From: Ezakiella coagulans | GTDB lineage: Bacteria > Bacillota > Clostridia > Tissierellales > Peptoniphilaceae | Length of the DNA: 64,000 bases | NCBI RefSeq assembly: GCF_003096635.1 | Contig: NZ_QEKV01000003.1 | Location: forward strand, 62,001 to 126,000 | Direction of reading: 5' to 3' | Made by a program: the position numbers and the translations under genes | Notes under the pieces: model-generated | Told to the model about the DNA's origin: nothing | What the model saw: only the letters and a program-made list of their open reading frames with translations | The model's database searches: none | Part shown: positions 55,305 to 63,839 of the stretch, piece after piece | Layout: each line of letters begins with the position of its first letter | Numbering within the stretch: position 1 is the first letter of the stretch

Positions 55305-56482
55305 TATTTTTTAGCCTCCCCGAAAATTCTTGGTCTTGTGAGTCTGTCAATTAAAGGAACAAATGTATTCATAATGAGTATTGAATAACTGACCCCTTCA
55401 GCCATACCGCCTCTAACTCTTATTAGTGCAGTGAGAACCCCGCATCCAATAGCAAATATAGCTCTGCCCAAATTGCTTATCGGTGCAGTTGCGAAGTCGG
55501 TTGCCATAAAACATGCACCCAAAATCAATCCGCCGCCGAGTAGGTGATATAGTAAAGCTTCTCCTCTGATGCCTTGTATAAAGAGCATGCACATTGTGGA
55601 TAAAATATAGATAACAGTGATTTTCCAATCTGCAATCTTTTTAATTGCAAGATATAAGAAACCTATGATAAGTAAAATTGTTGCAGTTTCTCCGAGAACA
55701 CCGCCGATATTACCGATGAGCATATCCTTTATGCTTGGAAGAACGCCTTCGCTTCCCTTCATTATTTGAAGTGGAGTAGGTCCCGTTATTCCGTCAGGAT
55801 TTGAGTAATTTGTCATGATTGTCGGCCAGCTTATCATGAGTGCAGCTCTTCCTGCAAGTGCAGGGTTTACAAAGTTTTGACCGATTCCGCCGAAGAATTC
55901 TTTTGCAATAACGATTGCGAAAAATCCGCCGACTATCGGAAGCCACCATGGTGCTGTTGCCGGTATATTAAATGCCAAGAGCATACCTGTTACAACTGCA
56001 GATAAGTCCCCGACAAGAATCGGCTTCTTAAATGCTTTTTGTGTTGCTGCTTCGAAAAATACACAACTTATAATTGATAATGCTATTAAAAGTGCTGCAT
56101 TAAATCCAAATGCATAAATTGAATAAAATAGTTGTGGTGCCAAAGCAATGATTACGCTCAGCATAACTTTTTGTGTAGTATTGTTTGTTCTTAAGTGCGG
56201 TGCAAGACTTACAGCCCACTTGTTGTCCCTTGCCTTGAAAGCTTCTTCAACTTCAAGTTCCTCAAGATTCATATCGTCAAATCCTTTTAGATTTGTATTA
56301 TCCGGATCGTTGTTTTGAACTTTGTTATCAACTGTTTCAGTAGCCGTAATAACTTTCGGTCCGTTTGAGCTTCCTGCATTAGCATTGATACCGGTTGCTT
56401 CGCTTTGCTCTTTCTTACGGATAACTTCGGCATTTACGTCCGTTTTATTAATATTTTCTTTCATATCTTTATTTTCAGCCAT
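55304..56482 (-). CDS. rnfD: Rnf complex subunit D with long N-terminal extension
   Basis: 392 residues. Eight or more membrane segments follow the usual RnfD start-like sequence SLAPHLRTNNTTQKVM near residue 90. Flavin site FMATDFATAP near 320. The first ~88 residues are hydrophilic and charged (Asn, Glu, Asp, Lys) with no cysteines, and are absent from the ~310-residue typical subunit. Confidence 0.94.
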   Translation of the reverse strand: MAENKDMKENINKTDVNAEVIRKKEQSEATGINANAGSSNGPKVITATETVDNKVQNNDPDNTNLKGFDDMNLEELEVEEAFKARDNKWAVSLAPHLRTNNTTQKVMLSVIIALAPQLFYSIYAFGFNAALLIALSIISCVFFEAATQKAFKKPILVGDLSAVVTGMLLAFNIPATAPWWLPIVGGFFAIVIAKEFFGGIGQNFVNPALAGRAALMISWPTIMTNYSNPDGITGPTPLQIMKGSEGVLPSIKDMLIGNIGGVLGETATILLIIGFLYLAIKKIADWKITVIYILSTMCMLFIQGIRGEALLYHLLGGGLILGACFMATDFATAPISNLGRAIFAIGCGVLTALIRVRGGMAEGVSYSILIMNTFVPLIDRLTRPRIFGEAKK

Positions 56483-56492
56483 AAATAACCTC

Positions 56493-57827
56493 CTATCTAG
56501 CCCTCTTTGCGCTCGCTCTAAGTTCGCGTTTAGAAGCTGTCACAAGCTCTGTAAGCGGTCTGTGAGCAGGACATATATATGAGCATGATCCGCATGCGAT
56601 ACATGCGTTTGCATGGTACTTCGCAGTATCTTCAAATCTGCCTGCAAGTGCGTATGCTGCAATATTTAAAGGTAAAAGATGAACAGGGCATGCGTGTACA
56701 CACTTTGCACATCTGATGCAAGGTGAAACTTCGTATTCTGTAGCAGTGTCCTTATGAAGAACAATTAATCCCGATGTATTCTTTTGAGCCGGTGTTGTTC
56801 CGTCAAATTGTGAATATCCGGTCATAGGTCCTCCGGAAACAATAGCTTTCGGGGATCCGTTAAATCCGTCAGCCATTTTAATCAAATCGCTGATTTTTGT
56901 TCCAACACGTGCCAAAACATTTGTAGGTTTCTTTACGCCGTCTCCGGTAACTGTAACAACTCTTTCGTATGAAGGAATTCCTCTTAGAGCTGCATCTGCA
57001 ATAGCTGCAGCAGTTCCAACATTCGTTACGAGCGTATTGACATTACCTGTTCTTCCGCCTTCAGGAACTTTTCTACCCAAAATGGAGTCAACCATTCTGT
57101 ATGAGTCACCTTGTGGGAACTTCGTCTTGACTGACGCAACATGTAAATTTGGATAATTTTTTACAATAGCTCTCAAATTTTCAATAGCATCAGGCTTATT
57201 GTCTTCGATTCCAATATAGCCGTCCTTTGCACCTGTAACCTTCATAATGACTCTCAAACCTTCGACGATTTTTTCGCCCCATTCGAGCATCATTCTGTGG
57301 TCACATGTCAAATAAGGTTCACATTCAGCACCGTTTAAAATAATTGAATCAACACCTGTGAGTGCACCGTTTAACTTTGAATGTGCAGGGAAAGCAGCAC
57401 CGCCCATACCGACAACTCCCGCTTCTTTAACTCTTGCAATAATTTCTTCTTTTGTTAAAGAATCAAGATTGTCATTCAATATCTTGTATGCCGGTTCGTC
57501 TTTATGGTTGTTTTTAATATAAACACATGTAGCTTTGCTTCCGTCAAGTAAAAATCTTTCTTCAATCTTTGTGACTGTGCCTGAAACACTCGAATGAACC
57601 GGAGCGTAAAGATTAGCACTGCTATCACCGATTTTTTGTCCCATCAATACCTCATCTCCAACCTTCACAAGTGCCTCACACGGAGCACCTACATGTTGAC
57701 TAAGAGGAATGATTACTTCTTCAACTTCCGACGGACTTGTAATTTTACATTTTTCCGATAATTCTTTAAATTCCGGAATGTGCAGTCCGCCCTTAAATGT
57801 TAAATTGTCTAACTTCAATAATATCAC
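56493..57827 (-). CDS. rnfC: Rnf complex subunit C (NADH-binding)
   Basis: 444 residues. GLHIPEFKELSEK N-terminus, NADH/FMN domain with GMGGAAFPAHSK and NGAECEPYLTCDHRMM, SLBB-type region and two C-terminal 4Fe-4S motifs (CIRCAKCVHACP and CIACGSCSYICP). Reduces NAD+ with the electrons from ferredoxin. First gene of the rnf operon. Confidence 0.95.
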   Translation of the reverse strand: MILLKLDNLTFKGGLHIPEFKELSEKCKITSPSEVEEVIIPLSQHVGAPCEALVKVGDEVLMGQKIGDSSANLYAPVHSSVSGTVTKIEERFLLDGSKATCVYIKNNHKDEPAYKILNDNLDSLTKEEIIARVKEAGVVGMGGAAFPAHSKLNGALTGVDSIILNGAECEPYLTCDHRMMLEWGEKIVEGLRVIMKVTGAKDGYIGIEDNKPDAIENLRAIVKNYPNLHVASVKTKFPQGDSYRMVDSILGRKVPEGGRTGNVNTLVTNVGTAAAIADAALRGIPSYERVVTVTGDGVKKPTNVLARVGTKISDLIKMADGFNGSPKAIVSGGPMTGYSQFDGTTPAQKNTSGLIVLHKDTATEYEVSPCIRCAKCVHACPVHLLPLNIAAYALAGRFEDTAKYHANACIACGSCSYICPAHRPLTELVTASKRELRASAKRAR

Positions 57828-57855
57828 CCCTATGTAAAATTACATTTGTATCTAC

Positions 57856-57884
57856 AGTATAACCCTTTTGGGGCCTGTTGTCAA
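57856..57884 (-). promoter_or_regulatory. rnf operon promoter
   Basis: Minus-strand -35 TTGACA (57879-57884), 17-bp spacer, -10 TATACT (57856-57861). The spacer holds a CCC-AAAA-GGG dyad. The leader is about 20-25 nt. Confidence 0.8.
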
Positions 57885-58034
57885 TCTAAATATCGAGATT
57901 TTAACGATTTTGCTTACATATTTATAAATTTCTTCGTTAATAGTGATTACACTCACACAAAAAATGTAAATTAAATAACATAGTCATAAAAATATTTTAT
58001 AATTAATGTAAATCATAAAAATTGAAATAAAAAA

Positions 58035-58052
58035 AGGCTGAATTTTCAGCCT
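58035..58052 (-). terminator. Terminator of the polA-coaE-transglycosylase operon
   Basis: AGGCTGAA / TTCAGCCT stem with a two-base centre and T7 on the minus strand. Confidence 0.87.
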
Positions 58053-58065
58053 AAATTTATAAATC

Positions 58066-59634
58066 TTATTCGGTTTTATCCGCATTTTTTTCATCGGTTT
58101 TAACTTCCGGTTCATCAATCCTTTTTCCATCGTGCTTTTCTGTGAAATATGCTCGCTTTAAAGACTTATACGGAAAAATATTGTTCGATTCATATTCAGA
58201 AATAATTTGATTTGAATATATCATCGCATTTTGATTGAAGAAAAGCGGCACGAAAACCTTTTTATTTAACACATATCTTTCCAGTTCCTTGTTGATTTGA
58301 ACCAAATCTCTTGAATTGTAAGAATTTTTGATTTTAGATATTATATGATTGAACTCTTCGTCTACTATTGGGAAAATCCCACTGTTCAAAAAAATCGGAT
58401 AAGTCGGAACTATGTCTGTGTTCATTTGAGAAATTAAAATATCATAGTTCCCATCTTTTACCTTTTGAAGATAAGTTTCAAAATCCTCACCCTCGCCGTC
58501 AATTATATGAACTTCCGCTCCTGCATTTTTTAGAGCCGCCGTTATATTATTCGCAACTTCGAGTTGTTCCTTGTCGCCCCAATAAAAATATAGTCTAAAC
58601 GTCGGTTTGTTTTTTGAAAAAATCTGCTGAGCTTTTTCCGGATTTGTTTCATCGTTTATTGAAATCGAGTAATAACTTTTCGGATTCAAAAAGCTCGATG
58701 TCTTTACTCCCCTATCTTTGACCGAGTTTTTTATAAGTTCATCTTTATCAATCGCATAGCAAATGCCTTTTCTCAAGTTTTCATCTTGAAGTAAACCATT
58801 CGGATTCAAGAGCATAAATGTGAGCTTATTTCCGGGGAAAACATCCGCAGAAAACTTGTCGTTGTTGTAAAATCTTCCATACTCGCTTGTCCATGCGGTT
58901 GAAACGTTGATTCTTCCGGTTTCAAGCGATGTAAAAATGAGCTCCTCGTCCTCGTGAACAATACCCGTCACCTTTGTTATTGACGGCATTTCGTCATAAT
59001 AATATTCATATCTCGAAAGATATACTGCCTTTTTGGTTTCGTATCTATCAAATTTAAATGGTCCCGTTCCAAGTGGCATTGATTGTTTGTTACCCTTATA
59101 TTTTACGATCGGAAATATTAAATATTCGAGAAGCATAGGTCCCGGCCCGTCCCACGTAAACTTTATTGTCTTGTTGTCAAGTGCCATTGCTTTAAGACTA
59201 AGTTCACCGTTAAACGGATTTCTTATTAAATCAAAATACGCTCCTTTTCCTGCATTTTTTATATGATCGAGTGAAGTTATAACATCTCCTGCGGTAAGTG
59301 TGGATCCGTCGTGAAATGTAACAGCATCTTTAAGCTTCAATATAACTGAATGTCCTTCAATTTCTTCACTTTCTACAAGCTCCCTTACCGGCTTGTAATT
59401 TTTATCCAAACTATAAAGTCCGTCGTAAACAAGTCCGCAAAGATAAAAATAACTCATATTCGAAGTTGTCAAAGGATCTAAAGAGTCAAACGGCGTCAAC
59501 GGTATTGTAACCTCTCCGGACTCTGCGACCAAAAAACCGTACTCGTTGTCGACCTTTTTTACGTCCTCGGTTCCCCTACAACCTAAAATAAAAAGTACAC
59601 AACATATTAACAATAAAATTTTTCTATATCGCAT
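58066..59634 (-). CDS. Peptide-binding lipoprotein, SBP family 5
   Basis: 522 residues. Lipobox FILGC with lipid Cys 19, then the two-lobe SBP family 5 domain (LDPLTTSNMSYFYLCGLVY, LKDAVTFHDGS, RKGICYAIDKDEL). No permease genes lie next to it. It overlaps the transglycosylase gene by 11 nt. It may feed the Opp system or another Dpp transporter (inference). C-terminal Glu/Lys tail. Confidence 0.9.
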   Translation of the reverse strand: MRYRKILLLICCVLFILGCRGTEDVKKVDNEYGFLVAESGEVTIPLTPFDSLDPLTTSNMSYFYLCGLVYDGLYSLDKNYKPVRELVESEEIEGHSVILKLKDAVTFHDGSTLTAGDVITSLDHIKNAGKGAYFDLIRNPFNGELSLKAMALDNKTIKFTWDGPGPMLLEYLIFPIVKYKGNKQSMPLGTGPFKFDRYETKKAVYLSRYEYYYDEMPSITKVTGIVHEDEELIFTSLETGRINVSTAWTSEYGRFYNNDKFSADVFPGNKLTFMLLNPNGLLQDENLRKGICYAIDKDELIKNSVKDRGVKTSSFLNPKSYYSISINDETNPEKAQQIFSKNKPTFRLYFYWGDKEQLEVANNITAALKNAGAEVHIIDGEGEDFETYLQKVKDGNYDILISQMNTDIVPTYPIFLNSGIFPIVDEEFNHIISKIKNSYNSRDLVQINKELERYVLNKKVFVPLFFNQNAMIYSNQIISEYESNNIFPYKSLKRAYFTEKHDGKRIDEPEVKTDEKNADKTE

Positions 59635-60289
59635 TTATTACTCCATCTAAATATCCGGTAAATTTTTTGAGTGTGTTAATCTTGTCCGTGCTCTTGTGTG
59701 CAAAATTCAAAACTAAATCGCTCAAAAACTTCGGAACTCTATATTTGTATTTTATAAGCATCGCATAATCTTCACGTGCTTTTAAAACTCTGTCGACATA
59801 ATTTCTCGTTTCTGTGTACGGAATATTTTTGTAAGTTTCATCAGCTTTTGAAACAATTCCTTCATCAACCCACTTTTTTGCAATCGTCGGTCCTGCATTA
59901 TATGCCGCAACAGCAAGTCCAACGTCTCCGAATTTTTCATACAGCTCCGAGTAATAAAGAGTACCTATTTTTATATTAATATATGGGTCAAAAAATTGCT
60001 CTTTGTCATCAATTGAAATATTATACTTCGTCTTAACATACTCCGCCGTGCGTGGCATAACTTGCATGAGTCCAAACGCTCCTTTAGGCGAAAGACTGTA
60101 AAGATTATATCTGCTTTCAGTTTTTATAAGTGCCAAAATAATAGCCTTGTCAACACCCGTTTCCTTTGAAACGCTGTCCACAAAGTATTCATATTTTACA
60201 GGAACTCTATAAATCAAATACAAATTAAATACAAGAAAAATAAATCCCAAAAATATTATTGTTTTAATAAGCCTTTTTAATTTCTTCAT
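59624..60289 (-). CDS. Lytic transglycosylase (SLT domain), membrane anchored
   Basis: 221 residues. An N-terminal membrane segment (about 10-27), then the SLT goose-type fold with catalytic Glu in ALIKTESRYN, SPKGAFGLMQVMP and VAAYNAGPTIAKKW. Cuts glycan strands of peptidoglycan outside the membrane. Its start lies inside the end of coaE (26 nt overlap). Confidence 0.93.
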   Translation of the reverse strand: MKKLKRLIKTIIFLGFIFLVFNLYLIYRVPVKYEYFVDSVSKETGVDKAIILALIKTESRYNLYSLSPKGAFGLMQVMPRTAEYVKTKYNISIDDKEQFFDPYINIKIGTLYYSELYEKFGDVGLAVAAYNAGPTIAKKWVDEGIVSKADETYKNIPYTETRNYVDRVLKAREDYAMLIKYKYRVPKFLSDLVLNFAHKSTDKINTLKKFTGYLDGVINAI

Positions 60290-60842
60290 CCAAAAATTTC
60301 CTCGTATTCTTTATAAGCAAATTCATACTGCCACAATTTTTTATAACATAATCCGACATATCTTCTTTATAATTTGCATCCAAAAAATACTTTTCTCTTT
60401 CTAAAATTTCTCTATTTGTCATCTTTCGCACACATCTCATGCGACGGTGTCTAATATTTTTATTTGCGGAAACATATAGAACACAATCGGGAATAAATTT
60501 CGATTTTCTCGCTGCATCTATTGATTCAAAATAAAGCGGAATTTCAAAAAATACTGTTCCACAGTTCACATTCGAGAAAAAAGTGTATAGTTCTTTGTAA
60601 ACAACTCTGTCCACAAAATCTCGAAGTTCTTCATTTTTAAACATTTCCGTTTTGAACTCTTTTGTTCCGTAATAAATCCCGAATTTATCGAAAATTTCTC
60701 CCGAAATTTCCGGCGACTCCATAATTTTCTTCGCATAAAAATCCGCATCAAATACCGGATAACCACATTTTCGTATAAACCTCGAAACTGTCGATTTCCC
60801 CGATGCGATTTCTCCGGTGATGACGATTTTTCTATTTTGCAT
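60264..60842 (-). CDS. coaE: Dephospho-CoA kinase
   Basis: 192 residues from the ATG at 60842 (MQNRKIVITG), which overlaps the end of polA by 11 nt. P-loop GEIASGKST, DADFYAKKI and the adenylate-kinase-like LID (RRMRCVRKMTN). Last step of CoA synthesis. The C-terminal ~16 residues overlap the transglycosylase start. CoaE next to PolA is common in Firmicutes. Confidence 0.92.
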   Translation of the reverse strand: MQNRKIVITGEIASGKSTVSRFIRKCGYPVFDADFYAKKIMESPEISGEIFDKFGIYYGTKEFKTEMFKNEELRDFVDRVVYKELYTFFSNVNCGTVFFEIPLYFESIDAARKSKFIPDCVLYVSANKNIRHRRMRCVRKMTNREILEREKYFLDANYKEDMSDYVIKNCGSMNLLIKNTRKFLDEEIKKAY

Positions 60843-63426
60843 CGAACCAACTCTTAGCTTTGCTGCCTTCAACTTTGAGCTTAACTCCAATGTCGAAACT
60901 GTCTGTCATAATTTCCTTGATGTCGTCCTTAATCAAATTAAATTCATTTTCCGGCACCTCAAAAATGAGTTCATCGTGAATTGTGAGTATAAGCTTGGTC
61001 TTATATCCGTTTTCTCTAAGATAATTGTAAACCTTAACCATAGCAATCTTTATAATGTCCGCAGCACTTCCTTGAATCGGAGTGTTGAGGGCGATTCTTT
61101 CGCCGAAACCTCTGATATTAAAGTTGTTGCTCCTTAGTTCCGGAACCATTCTTCGCCTGTTGAAAAGCGTTGTAACATATCCTTTATCTTTCGCATCTTT
61201 CACAATTTCATTCATATATTTCTTTATGTGCGGAAATTCTTCAAAATATTTGTCGATATATTCCTTCGCACTCTTTCTTGGAATATCAAGTTGCCTTGAG
61301 AGACCATAGTCGCTTATGCCATAAATAATTCCGAAGTTCGTTGCTTTTGCGTGCGACCTTTGAAGTGCTGTAACCTCATCGTATGGCACATGGAAAACTT
61401 CTGAAGCGGTTCTTCTGTGGATGTCCATCTCACCTTCAAAACCTTCAATCATCTTCGTTTCACCGCTTATCGCAGCCATGAGCCTGAGCTCGATTTGTGA
61501 ATAGTCCAAATCATAAAGCTCCGCACCATCTTTAGCTACGAACACCTTTCTGAGTGCTCTTCCCTTCTCGGTTCTTGTCGGAATATTTTGTAGATTCGGC
61601 TCAGTTGAGCTGATTCTACCGGTTGCTGTAATCGTTTGATTGAAAGTGGATCTGAGTCTTCCGTCGTCGTCAATCAAATCCAAAATTCCGTCGACATAAG
61701 TGCTCTTGAGCTTTGTGTCCTCTCTATATTCGGTGATAAGTCTCGGGAGCTCGTGGTCTTCGGAAAGCTTGTCGAGCGTTTCCTTGTCCGTCGAATAACC
61801 GGTCTTCGTCTTTTTTACCGGCGGCAATCCAAGTTTGTCAAACAAAATTTCACCGAGCTGTTTCGGACTGTTTATGTTAAACTCTTCGCCGGCAAGTTCG
61901 TAAATTTGTTCTTCCATACTCTTTAAATTCGACTCGAACTCGTCTCCAAGGCTCACAAGTTTTTCACGGTCAATTAAGACTCCCGTTTTTTCCATGTCGG
62001 CAAGCACAACCGTAAGTGGTATCTCAACGTCATACATAAGATGCTCCATTTCAAGCATTTCGAGCTCCATATCGAGTTCTTCGTGTAGCACATTTAAAAT
62101 ATACAAAGTGTTTGAGACTGCTGCATAAAAATCGTCCGTCAAAAGCTTGTCCACATCTTTTATTCTCTTATTCTTTTCCATATAGGTGTCGAAAGTCTCT
62201 ATAGACTTATGCTTTCTCGCAAAATATTGCGAAAGCTTCGACGTGTCTGTGGTCGGATCCATAAGATACATTCCTAAAGAAACGTCGAACTTAAACGGCG
62301 ACTCTAACGGATCGTCAAATAAAGTGTAAAGATCTTCTTTTATATCAAACCCGACAAGATCTTTCTGTTTCATCATAAAGTCATAAATCTTTTTATATTC
62401 CGTCGGTTTATTTATAATATACGCTTTTTCGCCATCATAGAATGCAAACACAATCGGCTCATCGTGATGATAAGTATCCTTAAAAAACAATTTCAAAGAA
62501 ACCGCTTTACCTTCGAATGTATCGAGATCGTCTTCTTTCATAATTGAATATTCTATAGGCTTAAAATCATCTTTTATATCAATTTCTTTTATAAAATCAT
62601 TAAATTCAAGGGAACGATAAATTTTATTTAATTCTTCCAAATCCGGCTCTTTTATCTTAAACTCGTCTTCGTCCGGCATCTCAGCATCCGTCTTGATTTT
62701 ACCAAGCTTGTAAGAAAGATATGCCAAATCCTTATTTTCTTCGAGCTTTTCCTTTCTGGACTTACCGCTTATCTTATCAATATTTTCATAAACACCGTCA
62801 AGAGAGCCGTACTCGGCAATGAGAGACTTACCCGTCTTGATACCGATGCCCGGAACCCCCGGAATATTGTCCGACTGATCGCCCATAAGTGCCTTCAAAT
62901 CTACAAGTTTCTCCGGACCAAATCCATACTCCTCTTCCACCTGAGCTACATCATATGTAACCGTGTCGGAAATCCCCTTCTTTGTATAGAGTACATTCAC
63001 CTTGTCATCGACCAGTTGCAAATAATCTCTGTCGCCGGTAACGAGCAAAACATTAAACTTATCCTTGAACTTATTCGCAAGTGAACCGGCGATATCGTCG
63101 GCTTCAAGTCCAACCTCCTCGTAGGTCTTGATGCCTCGAGTCTCCAAAAGATTTATAAGAAGTGTGATTTGAAGTGAAAGCTCCGTCGGAAAACTATCCC
63201 TCGTCCCCTTATAATCCTTATAAAGCTCCTTCCTGAAATTCGGTCCTTTAGCATCAAAAAGGACTGCAAGGCGTGCAGGTTTATAAGTATCTATTAATTT
63301 ATCGAGCATTCTCACAAAACCGAAAATAGCATTTGTTTGAATACCCTTTTTATTGGAAAGCGGTGGCATTGCGTAAAAAGCACGATTAACCAAACTTGAC
63401 CCATCTATTATTAAAAAATTATCCAT
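60832..63426 (-). CDS. polA: DNA polymerase I
   Basis: 864 residues from the ATG at 63426 (MDNFLIIDG), after AAGGGGG. N-terminal 5'-3' exonuclease (GDRDYLQL, ALMGDQSDNIPGVPGIG), a middle 3'-5' exonuclease-like domain without the D-x-E metal motif (so proofreading is probably absent), and the polymerase with DYSQIELRLMAA, RSHAKATNFGIIYG and HDELIFEVP. Okazaki fragment processing and repair. Confidence 0.96.
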   Translation of the reverse strand: MDNFLIIDGSSLVNRAFYAMPPLSNKKGIQTNAIFGFVRMLDKLIDTYKPARLAVLFDAKGPNFRKELYKDYKGTRDSFPTELSLQITLLINLLETRGIKTYEEVGLEADDIAGSLANKFKDKFNVLLVTGDRDYLQLVDDKVNVLYTKKGISDTVTYDVAQVEEEYGFGPEKLVDLKALMGDQSDNIPGVPGIGIKTGKSLIAEYGSLDGVYENIDKISGKSRKEKLEENKDLAYLSYKLGKIKTDAEMPDEDEFKIKEPDLEELNKIYRSLEFNDFIKEIDIKDDFKPIEYSIMKEDDLDTFEGKAVSLKLFFKDTYHHDEPIVFAFYDGEKAYIINKPTEYKKIYDFMMKQKDLVGFDIKEDLYTLFDDPLESPFKFDVSLGMYLMDPTTDTSKLSQYFARKHKSIETFDTYMEKNKRIKDVDKLLTDDFYAAVSNTLYILNVLHEELDMELEMLEMEHLMYDVEIPLTVVLADMEKTGVLIDREKLVSLGDEFESNLKSMEEQIYELAGEEFNINSPKQLGEILFDKLGLPPVKKTKTGYSTDKETLDKLSEDHELPRLITEYREDTKLKSTYVDGILDLIDDDGRLRSTFNQTITATGRISSTEPNLQNIPTRTEKGRALRKVFVAKDGAELYDLDYSQIELRLMAAISGETKMIEGFEGEMDIHRRTASEVFHVPYDEVTALQRSHAKATNFGIIYGISDYGLSRQLDIPRKSAKEYIDKYFEEFPHIKKYMNEIVKDAKDKGYVTTLFNRRRMVPELRSNNFNIRGFGERIALNTPIQGSAADIIKIAMVKVYNYLRENGYKTKLILTIHDELIFEVPENEFNLIKDDIKEIMTDSFDIGVKLKVEGSKAKSWFDAK

Positions 63427-63445
63427 AAAGTCCCCCTTACTGTCT

Positions 63446-63474
63446 ATTATAAATGATAAGCGTCTCATTTTCAA
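63446..63474 (-). promoter_or_regulatory. polA operon promoter
   Basis: Minus-strand -35 TTGAAA (63469-63474), 17-bp spacer, -10 TATAAT (63446-63451), with a leader of only a few bases to ~15 nt. Confidence 0.78.
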
Positions 63475-63531
63475 GAAACGCAAAATTTATAAAACAAATT
63501 TAAAATAATTAAAAAAAAATATAAAAACCCC

Positions 63532-63560
63532 TTGCAATCGGGAAATTTATCTGTTATAAT
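63532..63560 (+). promoter_or_regulatory. tRNA-Leu promoter
   Basis: Plus-strand -35 TTGCAA (63532-63537), 17-bp spacer, perfect -10 TATAAT (63555-63560), 20 nt before the tRNA. Confidence 0.8.
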
Positions 63561-63579
63561 AAGAATGTTCACTTGATGA

Positions 63580-63666
63580 GCCGAAGTGGCGGAATTGGCA
63601 GACGCACTGGATTCAAAATCCAGCGATGGCAACATCGTAAGGGTTCAAGTCCCTTCTCCGGCACCA
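63580..63666 (+). tRNA. tRNA-Leu, anticodon CAA
   Basis: 87 nt with encoded CCA. Anticodon stem CTGGA/TCCAG with loop TTCAAAA gives CAA; long class-II variable arm (GATGGCAACATC); T-arm AAGGG-TTCAAGT-CCCTT. The acceptor stem GCCGAAG/CTCCGGC has an A5-C68 mismatch. Confidence 0.96.
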
Positions 63667-63674
63667 AAGTATTT

Positions 63675-63702
63675 ATAGACCCTGTGTGGGTCTATTTTTT
63701 TA
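63675..63702 (+). terminator. Terminator after tRNA-Leu
   Basis: ATAGACCC / GGGTCTAT hairpin (63675-63695) with loop TGTGT-like and a T-run. Confidence 0.88.
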
Positions 63703-63711
63703 TAATTTTTT

Positions 63712-63835
63712 ATTTGCGGATATTTTCGCGAGAAACACTTGATTCAATATTTCAGTCGCTGCGACGTACTTGCCAGTACGTCGCACTCCTAAAATATTTC
63801 ATCTAAGCGTTTCTCATCGAAAATTCCTCGCAAAT
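63712..63835. repeat. Long imperfect palindrome (~120 bp hairpin)
   Basis: Two arms of about 59 nt face each other around TGCC (63771-63774). The centre is a perfect 10-bp GCGACGTACT / AGTACGTCGC stem and the tips match as TTTGCG / CGCAAA; in between, GAGAAAC and ATATTT blocks pair with small bulges. It is not a simple terminator. It resembles mobile palindromic repeats (REP/MITE-like), but copy number cannot be seen here. Confidence 0.6.
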
Positions 63836-63839
63836 TTGG

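Noticed and set aside
63573-63806. Plus-strand frame of 77 codons spanning tRNA-Leu
   Set aside because: It overlaps the tRNA, its terminator and the palindrome; it is not a gene.
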